DNA of 64,000 bases from Icerya purchasi. Taxonomy: Eukaryota > Arthropoda > Insecta > Hemiptera > Monophlebidae. The position numbers and the translations under genes are program-made. Shown in pieces: positions 31,648-42,639 of the stretch. The stretch spans positions 596,093,643 through 596,157,642 of the forward strand of contig CM077115.1 of NCBI GenBank assembly GCA_039619475.1, written 5' to 3'. The notes under the pieces were generated by a model. It saw only the letters and a list, made by a program, of their open reading frames with translations. It did no database searches and had not been told where the DNA came from. Numbering within the stretch: position 1 is the stretch's first letter; the number at the start of each line of letters is the position of its first letter.

Positions 31648-33890
31648 TTTTTCTTCTTCTTCGTGCAACCCGATTCGGGTTTAACTTAACCGCTTTTCAT
31701 GGACTCTACCATTTGACGAAATGCGTCTCAATTTCTTGCGACCTGGAATAACTCTCTTAATTTTATAACTCTAGTCCATGTCTTAATATTTTGGAGCCAA
31801 AAATCCTTCTTCTTCCTTGTCTCCTTTTGCTTTCTACCGATCCCATCGTTATTGTTTGCAGAAAGCGATATATTGGTCTTCTCAAAAAATGTCTGAAGAA
31901 ATTTGTTTTTCGTTTCTTTTGATTATGTCCGTTAATACCGGATCCGTTTTCATCAATTGTAACACTTCCGCATCTTTCATTTTTTTAGTCCACGGTATCT
32001 TCCAGATCCGGCGATAACACCACTTTTCGAATGATGAAATACGCTTTTCCACATATCCTTTTATTGTCAACGTCCCGCACCCACATATATAGGAGTACAG
32101 ACCATACATAACATCTTAACACCTTCTTCTTGATTTCCAGATTTAATCTTCTATCGCGAAGTACATTCTTCAGCTTTATAAATACATCCCGGGCTGTCTC
32201 AACCCGCGTTCTTATTTCTGTGTCAGGGTCATTATTTTCCGTTACTCAACAACCTAGATACTTGTATTATCCTACCTGTTCAATTTCCCTGCCGTTAAGG
32301 AATAGTTTTTTTATCTGCAATTAATTATCTTGAGGCCACCCCATGAACTTGGTTTGCTCGATGTTTATGCTGAACCCTCTTTTTCCACTTTCAAGGGCAA
32401 CTGAATTCAGTAGTCCCTGTAGGTCCTCGATACTCTCCGCCAACAGTGCAGTATCATCAGCAAAACGTATCATTGCAATTTTTCTCCTCAAATTCTTATT
32501 TCTTTGTCCCATCCTTCTAAAGCCTGTGCAAATATCACCTCCCCGAGTACAATTTAAATAACATCGGCAAAAGTATACAGTCTTGCCTAACAGCTCTCCG
32601 TATTGGTATTATTCCAGTCAGTTGATCGTCTATTATTGCATGATGATTTTTGTAAAGGGACTGCAAAATTCTTAAATCTGCAGCATCGACACCAATACTT
32701 TTTAGTGTTTTCATTAATTCTGCATGTTGCAATTTTGTCGAATGCCTTATTAAAATCAATAAAACAGATATAGACTGGTTTCTGCAAATCAAGTGATTTA
32801 GATGCATTTGGGTTTTTTAGTAGGGCAATGAACCTGGACTTCAACCACTCTTTAGGCATTTTCCCGCTACTGTAAGCTGAATTGAATAAATTAGTCTCTT
32901 GTTGATTGTTGTATGTCCCAACATTTTCAAAAGTGCTGAAGAATGTACTTCGCGATAGCAGATTAAATCTGGAAATCAAGAAGAAGGCATTACGATGATA
33001 TGTATGGTCCGTACTCCTATATGAGTGCGGGATGTTGACAATAAAAGCAATATGGAAAAGCGTATTTCATCATTCGGAAAGTGGTGTTACCGTCGGATCT
33101 GGAAGATACCGTGGACTAAAAAAATGAAAGATGCGGAGATGTTACAATTGATGAAAACGGATCCGGTACTAATGTATTATTTCCAATGTCATCCATTTTT
33201 TATGATTCCTGTTTCCCTTTTTCGTTAAGTGTTCCTTCACTGTATTATTAATTGTATATTCTATTTGCTCCCATCGATCCTGTATGTCATCCGTGTCCCG
33301 TATATATTTTGTATTTTACAGTTAACTTTTTCTTCCATTGTTTCCTGGATTTTTCAATTTTGTAGCAACTGTAGGTCTATATCTGACTTTTAACTCTTCC
33401 TGATTCTTTTTACTTTTATTCGTATTGCAGCTTTATATTGTAATCTGTTTTTGCATCAGCACTATGGTCTTTACTGATACTATGCTATTCCTAAAGCGTG
33501 TGTTCACTATTATATAGTCAATTTGATTTCGAACTATTGCTGCTGGTGTATCGCTTGGCGATTTCCACACGTGCATGGCCTTCTAGGTGTGACATAGGTG
33601 TTAGTAATAGTTATAGTTCCTTTTGCTGGCAAAATTGAACTAAGGTATCTCCTCGGTGGTCATTTCTTCTACCCAATCTAAATGACCCAGTTACTTTGTT
33701 ATTGTGTTTTCTACTTTAGCATTAAAATCGTCTATTAGATATGTAGCCTCGTGCTTCTTACAATTCTTAATTACTGTTTCTATATCCGTATAAAATTGTT
33801 CTAATTTATCATCCGGTGCTTCGGCCACAGGTGCATTGTATGATGTGAATGACTACTGGATGTGCTTTTAGTCGTAGCAATAATACTCGC
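31648..33890 (-). pseudogene. Rearranged RTE-like retrotransposon
   Basis: Read on the minus strand: endonuclease domain remnants at about 33860-33190 (L-E-Q-F-Y-T-D-I-E-T-V-I, then D-D-F-N-A-K-V); an inverted segment at 33175-32936; reverse transcriptase blocks S-G-K-M-P-K-E-W-L-K-S-R-F-I-A-L-L-K (32870), C-F-I-D-F-N-K-A-F-D-K (32765) and I-R-F-A-D-D-T-A-L-L-A-E-S (32470); thumb R-I-S-S-F-E-K-W-C-Y-R-R-I-W-K-I-P-W-T (32045); and a (CTT)n end at 31650-31665, equal to an RTE-style GAA repeat on the element strand. The linker expected between endonuclease and reverse transcriptase is replaced by an inverted duplicate of the thumb. Many stops; inactive. Confidence 0.82.
31934..33175. repeat. Inverted duplication inside the RTE copy (240-bp arms)
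   Basis: Arm 31934-32174 is the reverse complement of arm 32936-33175 with few differences. Outer ends: ACCGGATCCG near 31938 against CGGATCCGGT near 33162; inner ends: GTACATTCTTCAG at 32161 against CTGAAGAATGTAC at 32936. The spacer of about 760 bp holds the reverse transcriptase. The arms encode the same thumb region in opposite directions. Confidence 0.88.
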
Positions 33891-33894
33891 CGAA

Positions 33895-34559
33895 ATATGG
33901 TACGAATTTTACAAAACATAAAACATTACATCCGTTATTACATTACATTTTTCACACTGCACACAACGTAATCATTATTATGTATCTGTTATAAAGATGC
34001 GGAATAAAATTAATCCAAAATAATTCGGAAAAAATTATAAACCGGCTGTCACTGGCAGTTTTTATTTAAAATTTACTCTTATTACTCTATGTCCAAATAT
34101 AAGGCATACTTCTAAATATTTTCTAACGAGAATTTTACATAAATTCTATGTAGAAAAAGAAGTAAAAGCGTAGCCAATTACGAATTATTCGCGAAGATCT
34201 CGAGATGAATGGGTTATCGCTGATGGATGTGTTTCACCGTTTAAGTTTATATTTTTCTTTTCAAAATCACTTTTAATTGAAAAGAAACCTACCGTCTTCC
34301 TAAATGCTAAAATTACGATTTGCTAAATATAATTACGAATATAGCAACAATTAGAAATTATACATAACAATATACTTTGTTATGTGCAATTTATTGTTGT
34401 TTGCTCTGTTGGAAAAAACGTTTTATTGATCATCTGTGTATACTAAGAACAACACTGTTCCATTCTAAATTGTTTCGCAATTTTTAGTTTTTTTTTTTTT
34501 TTACTGTTCTTAGTAAAGCTGCTTAGAAATAATTTTATGTCAAATTTTAATTTCCTGGT

Positions 34560-34560
<1 letters not shown>
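33895..34560. other. No supported gene
   Basis: AT-rich sequence; no coding motif or element end seen. Confidence 0.5.
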
Positions 34561-34562
<2 letters not shown>

Positions 34563-34590
<28 letters not shown>

Positions 34591-35920
34591 GTGAAAGCAA
34601 CATCCTGTACCGTGTTTAACTGCTGTGGCTATTACAGTACGAAGATGCGCAGTTTGTTTTTATAGATATCTGATTATTCCGCTAGTTCTGATAAATTGTG
34701 TTATGGATAAAATTGCATCGGGGGAATTCTCAAGAATGTTGGTGACTGTTTTGTTATTAATTGAAGGGGGCCGGTGAGGTGATAATGCTGGACAGTCGCA
34801 TAATATATGAGGAGTTGAGGGAGCAACATCTTGGCCACAGAAAGGACAATTCGTAGGAGAGGGGGTTCTTTGCAAAATTCTCAGTTTGAATGGTGCTCGA
34901 TGTTGACGAACCAATCTTAACATGGAACGTTCTGTTTGTTAAAAAATTATTCAGATACTTGGCCATGTTTCCACTTATACCAGCTGTTGTCAGCTTGGAT
35001 AAGAGGCTGTATCGCCATACTCTGTCGAACGCCTTTTCTATATCGAAAAAGACGGAGTATACATGTTGGCGTCTGTGAAATGCTGTTAATATTTGCCTTT
35101 GTAGGCTCAGCAGATGATTAACTGTAGTACGCTTCTTACGCCCTCCGGCTTGTGACGAGGATAGGAGATTATTCTGTTCAAGGAAGAAAAGGAGACGCCG
35201 ATTAACCATTTTTTCCAGCGTTTTTGCGAGGACACTTATGAGGGATATAGGCCTGTAGTTTTGTGGAAAAAGAGGATCTTTATTTTGCTTCAGAATAGGA
35301 ATAACAACTGCTAATTTCCATGGCTCAGGGATCGATCCGGAGAACCATATTTGGTTATAGATATGTAAGAGGAAGTTTTTCGCTGACGGAGGTAAGTGTT
35401 TTAACATATAAGGATGGATGGAATCGGGCCCAGGCGCGCTGTTTGCAGTATGGTACTGGAGTTGATAGTCTAGTTCAGAAATGGTGAAATGGCAATTGTA
35501 GGAAAGTGAGGAGTCAGAGATGATAGTTATTGGTTGTTGTTCCGTGGAATATTTCTTTAAAGAGAAAGCAGACGAATATGACGATGAGGATGACTCCATT
35601 GCAAAATGATTCGCAAAAGCATTTGCGACTTCCAACGGGTCAGATAACATGGAACCATTCTGGTTTATCGAAAAGGAAGGGGTCGCACGATTAATACCGT
35701 TCAGTGCCTTAATTTTGTGCCAAATATTGTGACTAGAAGTATTTATGGAGATTGAATGCATAAATTGCTGCCAAGATTCCTGTTTTTTGCGCCTAATGAG
35801 GCTCCTCGCAGCTGCGCGGCGTTTTTTAAATTCGATCAAATCAGGATGTAAGCCTGTTGATTTAAACTTCCTAAGGGCATGTTTACGTTTTTGAAATTCG
35901 TATAACCAAAATAAAAGTTC
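34563..35920 (-). pseudogene. Internally deleted family 2 retrotransposon
   Basis: Minus-strand relative of 27451-29230. The T run at 34563-34590 is the A tail, followed by the same 3' end (AGCAACATCCTGTACCGTGT). The frame from about 35910 encodes the linker after the endonuclease (R-R-A-A-A-R-S-L-I-R-R-K-K-Q-E-S-W-Q-Q-F) and reverse transcriptase blocks S-A-P-G-P-D-S-I-H-P, Y-R-P-I-S-L-I-S-V-L-A-K, F-F-D-I-E-K-A-F-D-R-V-W and F-L-T-N-R-T-F. Near 34876 it jumps to the finger region (L-Q-R-T-P-S-P-T-N-C-P-F-C-G-Q-D-V-A). The catalytic D-D block, thumb and RNase H are lost. Here the finger is complete (H-I-L-C-D-C-P). Confidence 0.88.
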
Positions 35921-36108
35921 AATGTAAAAAGATATAATCGCATGATAAAAAAAATCATAAATTTAATATATCTTCTTGCAAATTTGTCTTTCACTAATTA
36001 CTAATTTAAATAATAAGATATCTTTTAATCTTAAAATGGATGGAAAATTTGGATAAATGTTTTTTATACGTTTTTATATAAAAAACTTAATCACGTTATA
36101 TATATATA

Positions 36109-37402
36109 CGAGGGTTGATCAATAAGTACCCGTGTTAGACATAAAAACATCATTTTTTTCACAATTTTTATTTTTATTTATCAACGTAGTCTCCTTTTAG
36201 GTCTATACACTTTTCCCGACGTTAGGGCCATTTGTTTAACCCCTCCAAAAAATACGATTTTTCAAACTCACCAAAATACGCTTCAGTCTCGGCGATAACC
36301 TCTTCATTTGAGCTGAATTTTTTTCCTCCGAGCCATGTTTTTAAGTTAGGGAACGGATAAAAGTCGCAGGGTGCCAGGTCGGGTGAGTAAGGTGGGTGCG
36401 GAAGCAATTCGTAGTGTAGTTCGTGCAATTTAGCCGCTACAATTGAAAATGAATGTGCTGGTGCATCATCGTGATGATAAAGCACTTTTTTCTTCGCCAA
36501 ACGGGGCCATGTTTCCTTCAATTTCTTATGAAATCTGCCCAATAACTCACTGTAGTACTGTCCTGTGATTGTTTTTCCTTTCTGCAGAAAGTCTATGAGG
36601 ATTATTCCTTTGGAATCCCAAAAAATCGTGGCCATAACTTTTCCGGCTGACAGAACCGTCTTTGCCTTCTTCGGAGCAGATTCACCCGGAAAAATCCATT
36701 GTTTTGACTGTCTTTTGGTCTCTGGTGTGTAGTAATGTATCCAGGTTTGATCAACAGTGATGACTCGACGTAAAAAATACTGTGGATTTCGCTTAAAGCG
36801 GGCCAAACACTGCTTCGAAATTGTTAGTCGTAACCGCTTGTTGTCCACTGTGAGCAATCGCGGCACCCATCGGGCCGACACTTTTCTGACACCTATCTTA
36901 TCAGTTAAAATCTTGATTGCCGTTCCGTACGAGACACCTACGGCCTCAGCTACTTCGCGCACTTTCGTTCAGCGATCAGCGAGAATCATATCATGGACTT
37001 TTTCAACGGTTTCCTCGGTAGTCACGTCTGACGGGCGTCCTGGCCGTTCTTCATCAAAAATAGTTGTACGACCACGCTTAAACTCGTTAAACCAATATCT
37101 CACGGTTGTCATAGATGGTGAAGGGTCCCCATAGACAGAATCCAATTTTACTTTTACTTCTTCGCACGTTTTTCCATCCAAAAATAAAAAACGAATTACG
37201 GATCGATATTGCTCTTTTTCCATTTTATCGAGAAATACAAAACACGTGCGATAAAACTGACTGTCACAAGAAAACTAACGTGTGAATTAATCTGAAATTC
37301 AGCATGTTACCTTTTAATAGATAACAGTACACGATGGTAATGTCAGTTTCACTCAACAGTGTCATCTGTTATCAAACACGGGTACTTATTGATCAACCCT
37401 CG
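36109..37402 (-). mobile_element. Mariner transposon with intact ends (mariner 3)
   Basis: A 1,294-bp element. Terminal inverted repeats of about 28 bp begin CGAGGGTTGATCAATAAGTA at 36109 and are mirrored at 37375-37402. TA lies on both sides (36107-36108, 37403-37404), the left within a TA run. It contains one transposase frame broken by a single stop. Confidence 0.95.
36222..37223 (-). pseudogene. Mariner transposase with a single nonsense codon
   Basis: Frame from ATG at 37223 (M-E-K-E-Q-Y) to a stop near 36222, about 333 codons. It is interrupted only by a TGA at about 36968-36966, after L-A-D-R, where relatives have arginine (CGA to TGA is a single transition). The first block is the N-terminal helix-turn-helix (C-E-E-V-K, Y-W-F-N-E-F-K-R-G-R). 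Catalytic motifs: V-D-Q-T-W-I-H-Y-Y-T-P-E, H-H-D-D-A-P-A-H-S and P-Y-S-P-D-L-A-P-C-D-F-Y-P-F. Usual D-N is D-D and Y-L-F is Y-P-F. The C-terminus is short, ending L-N-K-W-P where relatives continue. Confidence 0.92.
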
Positions 37403-37409
37403 TATATTA

Positions 37410-37800
37410 GAAATTATTTGTACATTGTAGTTTTGTTCTCTTTTTAGTTTTGTTCTATACAGGGAAACTCATTACTTATGTTCTATTATTAATAAAAAAT
37501 CAAAAACGTACAAAAATCGCAACGACTACATAACAGGACACTTTGTTAAGTAACCATTCGCTTGGTATTCCTTGTCAGATTCTATTCCTTGTGACTCCTA
37601 ATTGCTGCTATTTACACGTGTTGATGGGTAATCGTCTATTATTGGCAAGCTCAGGGAAAAACCCAAACAAGAAAAAAAAAGTTGGAATAAAATCACTGAC
37701 ACACATTTAATCGTAAGCATTTAATTCAGAAAATCCATCCATCGCACATACAGATAAATTTATTCAGAGTTTAATTAAAGAATACGAACTAAACCGGTTA
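37410..37800. other. No supported gene
   Basis: AT-rich spacer between the mariner and the next I-like copy; nothing recognised. Confidence 0.5.
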
Positions 37801-37804
37801 TCAA

Positions 37805-38187
37805 CATTTTATCTATTTACACTTCTTCCTGCCTTGGTTTCATTCTATTCCTGTCTGTCGTCGTTCCACGGTTGTTTCCTCAATTAGACTATCAATCATT
37901 CTCTGCTCCCTTCTTCTCGCTTTCGTTTTTCTTCGGATCTTTCTATTTTTTGCTCTCTTCATGCTTCTGAGCCTCTTTGTATTTGTGACTCAAATCATTT
38001 CCTTTTCGAATGTTCTGCACTCCTTAACGAACGCTCCCTTTTATACGCCTAATTTTCGGCTCTGGGTCGTCCTACTCCCTTTAACGCTACTATTGCTTTC
38101 AGTTATTTCGTTGCTGCTGTCCTTTGTTCTTTCCATTTCTGACCGCCTGGGTATTTAGTTCTTTCTCTTAATTTTTCATGTTGTTTT
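37805..38187 (+). mobile_element. I-like retrotransposon 3' fragment
   Basis: Encodes S-L-L-P-S-S-R-F-R-F, then C-D-S-N-H-F-L-F-E-C and F-G-S-G-S-S-Y-S-L in the same order as 18600-18900, and is almost the same in sequence apart from a short internal deletion near 38087. It ends at ...CATGTTGTT, where a SINE joins. No A tail of its own is visible. Confidence 0.75.
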
Positions 38188-38189
38188 TG

Positions 38190-38481
38190 TGCTGCCGACC
38201 AATGATAGAAAGCTTATCAGTGGGCGAGGCGAAGCCAAGACGACTAGCCTTTACTCACGTTGATTAGCTCGCCGGCTGAATATTTCTATGCGACGCTAAT
38301 ACACACGACTACAATTAGAAGTGACTATAGCCGCTTGATTTATCGATATACAAATGCAGTGTCCAACTGTGTCTAAACTGCTGTGTACCAAACTAGCGCC
38401 GCATAATTTTTGTCGACGCCCGGTATCGAACCCGAGACCTCCCGATCGGAAGTCAAACGCTTTACCCACTAACGCGACAAC
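38190..38481 (-). mobile_element. tRNA-derived SINE
   Basis: On the minus strand the first 69 bases (38481-38413) form a tRNA-like head. They carry a box A-like stretch (CGCGTTAGTGGGTAAAGCG) and a box B-like GGTTCGATACC (38432-38422), spaced as in RNA polymerase III internal promoters. The acceptor ends do not pair well, so it is not a functional tRNA. An unrelated body of about 220 bases follows and stops beside the I-like copy. A (TA)n tract precedes the head. Confidence 0.75.
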
Positions 38482-38680
38482 TACATATATATATATATAT
38501 GCGTATAAATACAGGTATACATGTGTAAGTGTGTCCGTATATATGTATGCATATCAAACTCTATATAAATTTATAAATATTAAATATGCTTATAGGTATA
38601 CGCATGTGAGTGCGTATATGTATATAAAAGCATTATGGCCGATTATATATGTATAAAGTATATGTACGTTTAAGGATATA

Positions 38681-39655
38681 CGAGGTGTAGTTATTAAATA
38701 ACGAGACTTCGCGCGCTATGGGTGTTCTAGAGGAGTAAGGAAAGAAACAAGTGCAGTAGAAGATACTTCGAAGTGTTTACTAACACAGTTCCAAACCCCT
38801 TTTTTCCGTAGCTATAGTAGCATTTTTTTCTATCAAGTGTGGAAGAGTACGTGATTTTTTTGGGCCGCCGCCGAGGGGTACAATGTGCGATGACGAAAAA
38901 CAACACGAATAGCGTATCAGTCTGAAATTTCTCATGAAATTAAAGTCCAGCCGAGTGTTATGCATTACTGAAAGAAGCTTACGGTGAGAATTCTCTGTCA
39001 CGTGTACGTGTTTTTGTTTTTTTTCTTCTGAAGGTCGAGAGAGTGCTGAAGATGATCCAGGTCGATCTGTCTCAGTTTCAACTCCTGCAACCGTTGCCAA
39101 AATCAATGAAATTACGCGCGCAGATCGTCGTTTGAGCATTCGGATGATTGCGGAGACGGTAATCGCCGGTGAAGAAAGCGTCAGAAGAATTTTACACGAA
39201 AAATTGAACAAGAAGAAGACCACCGGAGTTGTGGCAAAACAAGTCTCGTGGATCCCCTGCATCAAGAAAATGCGCCTGCCCATAACGCGTTGTCTATTAA
39301 GCAGTTTTTAGCTGATAAAAACATTCCAGTGCTCGAACACGCGCCCTATTCACCAGACTTAGCTCCGTGCGACTTCTTTTTTGTTTCCGAAGGTGAAGTC
39401 TACCCTAAGAGGAGAACTCATTTTGAATCAATTGAAGAGGTAAAACAAAAAACGGCGCAATCTTTGAACGGCCTTACAGAAAAGGACTCGATAGAAAAAA
39501 TACTATACTATAGACTATAGAGCTACGAAAAAACGTGTTTTGGAACTGTGTTAGCCGACACACTTCAAGGTCTCTTCTGCCGTACCTGGTTCTCTCTTTA
39601 CTCCTCTGGTGCACCCATAGCGCGCGAAGTCTCGTTATTTAATAGCCACACCTCG
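38681..39655 (+). mobile_element. Internally deleted mariner (mariner 4)
   Basis: A 975-bp element with inverted ends beginning CGAGGTGTAGTTATTAAATA at 38681 and mirrored to 39655, with TA on both sides (38679-38680, 39656-39657). The plus strand encodes the second DNA-binding helix region (I-T-R-A-D-R-R-L-S-I-R-M-I-A-E-T-V, near 39110) and the C-terminal catalytic part (Q-E-N-A-P-A-H-N, with D changed to E; then P-Y-S-P-D-L-A-P-C-D-F-F-F). The segment holding the first catalytic aspartate is deleted, so it is non-autonomous. Confidence 0.9.
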
Positions 39656-39659
39656 TATT

Positions 39660-40179
39660 CGTCCAATATGTAATTTATACACATTACTTACAAGTCGCCC
39701 TAGAAAGCGCATATTTAGAACTACATAATTCTAACAAATTACATTTGTAACTTTGTAATTTTAAATAAATAAATAAAATTAATTAATTAATTAATCAACA
39801 TGTGAGAATGCACAGCAAGTAGACACAGAAAATAACGCTCGGTAACAGTTATTAGAACTAATTCACACGCCACAAAAAATTCGAAATAACAAGGGTGCTT
39901 ACCGAAACAACGTTTACCCCATGTTACATCTGATAAAATCTATTCGCAGAAATCCTCTTCTATCAAAAAGCCACGAAGAAGCAAATAATACGTTTAATTT
40001 CATCTCGATTAACAAATTATAACGTCGACGTGGCAAGAATGCGCTTGCCTCCCTAAAGGAAAGCACCCCCGTAAACATGATAAAATACTTCGATTCCGAA
40101 TGTCCAACATTTCTTTAATTCATTATAGAAAAATCATTCCTTTTCAAAAGTGTGTAATGGCCTAGCTCCTTTTTTTTTT

Positions 40180-40180
<1 letters not shown>
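39660..40180. other. No supported gene
   Basis: AT-rich spacer with short AATTA repeats near 39780; no motifs. Confidence 0.5.
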
Positions 40181-40186
<6 letters not shown>

Positions 40187-40210
<24 letters not shown>

Positions 40211-40262
40211 AATATAAATCGGAGTGCTGTGTGTACCCACTGAGCTATTACGACGCCTAGAC
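40187..40262 (-). repeat. (TA)n tract with an adjoining tRNA-like half
   Basis: A TA run (40187-40210) directly follows, on the minus strand, a stretch reading TAATAGCTCAGTGGGTA (about 40250-40234) that looks like the D-arm/box A half of a tRNA. No box B was found, so it may be a truncated SINE head or chance. Confidence 0.3.
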
Positions 40263-40639
40263 TCAGCAGAAGCTAGGCAATACGGTCCATTGGATGCTGC
40301 AAAATTCAAAACCGTCCGAACACAGTGCGAATGGTTTAACAACAGACAGTGGAGTGGGGTACGGCTTGAAGCACTGAAAGTATTCTGGCACCGTTTAAGC
40401 AAATGTTCTACAGTTGGCGAGGAAGCCCGCAAAGAGGGTAGAAAGGTGGAGGAGGAGCTCCCTCGAAAAAGTGGCCGTCGTGAGATAATATCTCAACTGC
40501 ATTCTCGACAGAATTGAAAATTCCCTACATGAGATAAAGAGCGGTGGCTACTACGTGTCGGTGCTTGACTTTATAGACGGCCGTTTGATCCGATCATACA
40601 GTCACTGCATATTCTTTGGAAAAGTGCATTTCGAAGACT

Positions 40640-41780
40640 GATGGTCCTAATCGAGATTGAGCGCTAGATAGAGTTGTCCTAACAGCCAAGTCAACCACGC
40701 TTAAATCTGAAATAGGTCTATTTTGCTCGTTATTCAAAAGAGAATGGTAAACACAATATTGCTTTTAGTATTAAAGCCCTTACAATTCGGATTTAGATAA
40801 TATCGAGGTAGTTAGATTGATTAATTAAAAGCTTATTACTTAAAAAAAGAAAAACAAAACAAAAAAAAAAAAACGAAAATTTATTTAAAATTCAGGAAAA
40901 AACATTTGACAAATTGTGAAAACAGAAAATATTGCAATAGTTGAAAACCTCTGTTAACTTATTAATATGCAATTGAAAATTCTAAGTAAAATCAGAAAAT
41001 ATCATATGTAAAAATTCAACCAAATAATACTCCTGAAGGATCACAATAAAGTCTACCTTCTTTATAATTGTCAAGTGTCGAGGACTTCATTTTCTCTCCC
41101 ACTCAACACTTTATCAATATTTCTCATCATGAAATAAAATACGTAAAACTTCAAAAAAAAAAAAAAAAAACAAACATTTAAATGCTAAAGAAACGGGCAA
41201 GCTCGCATGGTTTTAATTTTTCTACGGCTAAAACAAAACATACCTCTTTTACAAAAAAAAAAAAAAAAAGAAATTAAATTATACCATTAGGAATCAATAA
41301 AATAATCGATAAAAATTCGTGGCTTAATATTAGATTAGAAAATAACCTGTGGAAAAACATATCAATTAATTAGAATTAAATCGTAAAAAAAAAAACAAAA
41401 GGGAAAAATTTTTAAATCACACACATGCGGGTCGTCAGACAGCTGTCACTGCAACTTTACAAAAATCATACTTACATCACGGCAAATGTACATCACTGGA
41501 CCTTCTAGGATACACTGACGAATTTAAACTCTATCTAAAATAGTGCATTAAAAATCCTCCCCTTAAAGCTTCCACACAAGTCCATTTGCAGCTCTATGCA
41601 TGCGGAAGCAGACATGTAACCTCTTATGAAAAGGAAGCGAGTCTGGTCATGTGAAACTATTATTTTAAATCAATTTCCACTACTTTCAATTCAAATTACT
41701 ACGTTTTACAATTAAAGCAAACTTTTCTTTGAAAAACCGAAACCCCCCAAAAAATAATGGGGGATCGATCACATACATGA
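40640..41780. other. No supported gene; repeated A runs
   Basis: AT-rich, with A runs near 40855-40875, 41150-41172, 41252-41270 and 41383. They may be tails of old insertions, but no bodies were recognised. Confidence 0.45.
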
Positions 41781-42633
41781 TCGGTCCAGAAAGTCATGAA
41801 ATATTTTTTTTTTCTTTTAAATTTATCGGCGAGTCCTGCAGTACAGAATGTTCATATTCTTCAAAGTAGACACCATTAGAATCTACACATTTTTCCCACC
41901 GGTTCACCCATGCTTGGTAAGCCACCTGGAAAGCCTCGAATAGCCTCAATGTTTTCAAAACAGCGTCCCTTGAGTGCGGTCACCGGCAATAATGTTGTCC
42001 AAATAATCCAGTTCAAGTTCCACGCGTTTCTTCAGTTCACTCGCGATCAGCGCTCGACTCGCTTTATGTTCGTTTGTCAGAAGTTTTGGGACTAGTATGG
42101 CGCACACCTTTTGCATTTACAATTTTTCCGTAACAATGCTGAACGCAGAACTTTTTAGAATGTTCAGGGTGTCAGCTAACAACCGAACACACTCATTTGG
42201 CGGTCAGAATTCAACAATTCACGAACACAGCTCATATTTTCTTCGCTTCTACTTGCTGTTGGTCTTCCAAAGCGAGCGTTATCGTCCACCCTTTCCTGAC
42301 CGTCCTTAAACTTTTTTACCTGCCTCGTATGTTGCACACAACTCATATTGCTTCAGCATTGCGTAAGTTTCAGCAGCTTTTTTGTCGAGCTTTGTGCAAA
42401 ACCTGACCGCCTAACGTTGATTGAATCAACACTATCGCGCGTCGTGACGATGTCTCCAAACAGAGGTGCACTAATTCACCGATACTGTGACGCTGCTGAT
42501 GTTCGGAACAGACTGAACTGCGATGCGCTGCGAAGCTGACAGTCAGCTCCGCCGAACCGACTCGATTCGAGCGTACAGCAGGCAAAAGGAGCGCGACAAA
42601 AAAACATGTTTCATGATTTCCTGGATTCACCAT
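41781..42633 (-). mobile_element. Decayed relative of mariner 2a
   Basis: Shares with 24390-25281 the inverted-end sequence (GGTCCAGAAAGTCATGAAAT at left; ACATGTTTCATGATTTCCTG at right) and internal blocks such as AGAAGTTTTGGGACTAG (about 42079) and CGTAAGTTTCAGCAGC (about 42361). The outermost bases are eroded. Only short transposase remnants are readable. The two copies are diverged and neither encodes a full protein. Confidence 0.8.
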
Positions 42634-42639
42634 ATATGT

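Noticed and set aside
38413..38481. Functional tRNA gene on the minus strand
   Set aside because: A and B boxes fit, but the acceptor ends do not pair well and a SINE-like body follows.
40224..40517. Plus-strand ORF of 97 codons
   Set aside because: No recognised domain; overlaps an opposing ORF and a possible SINE-like stretch.
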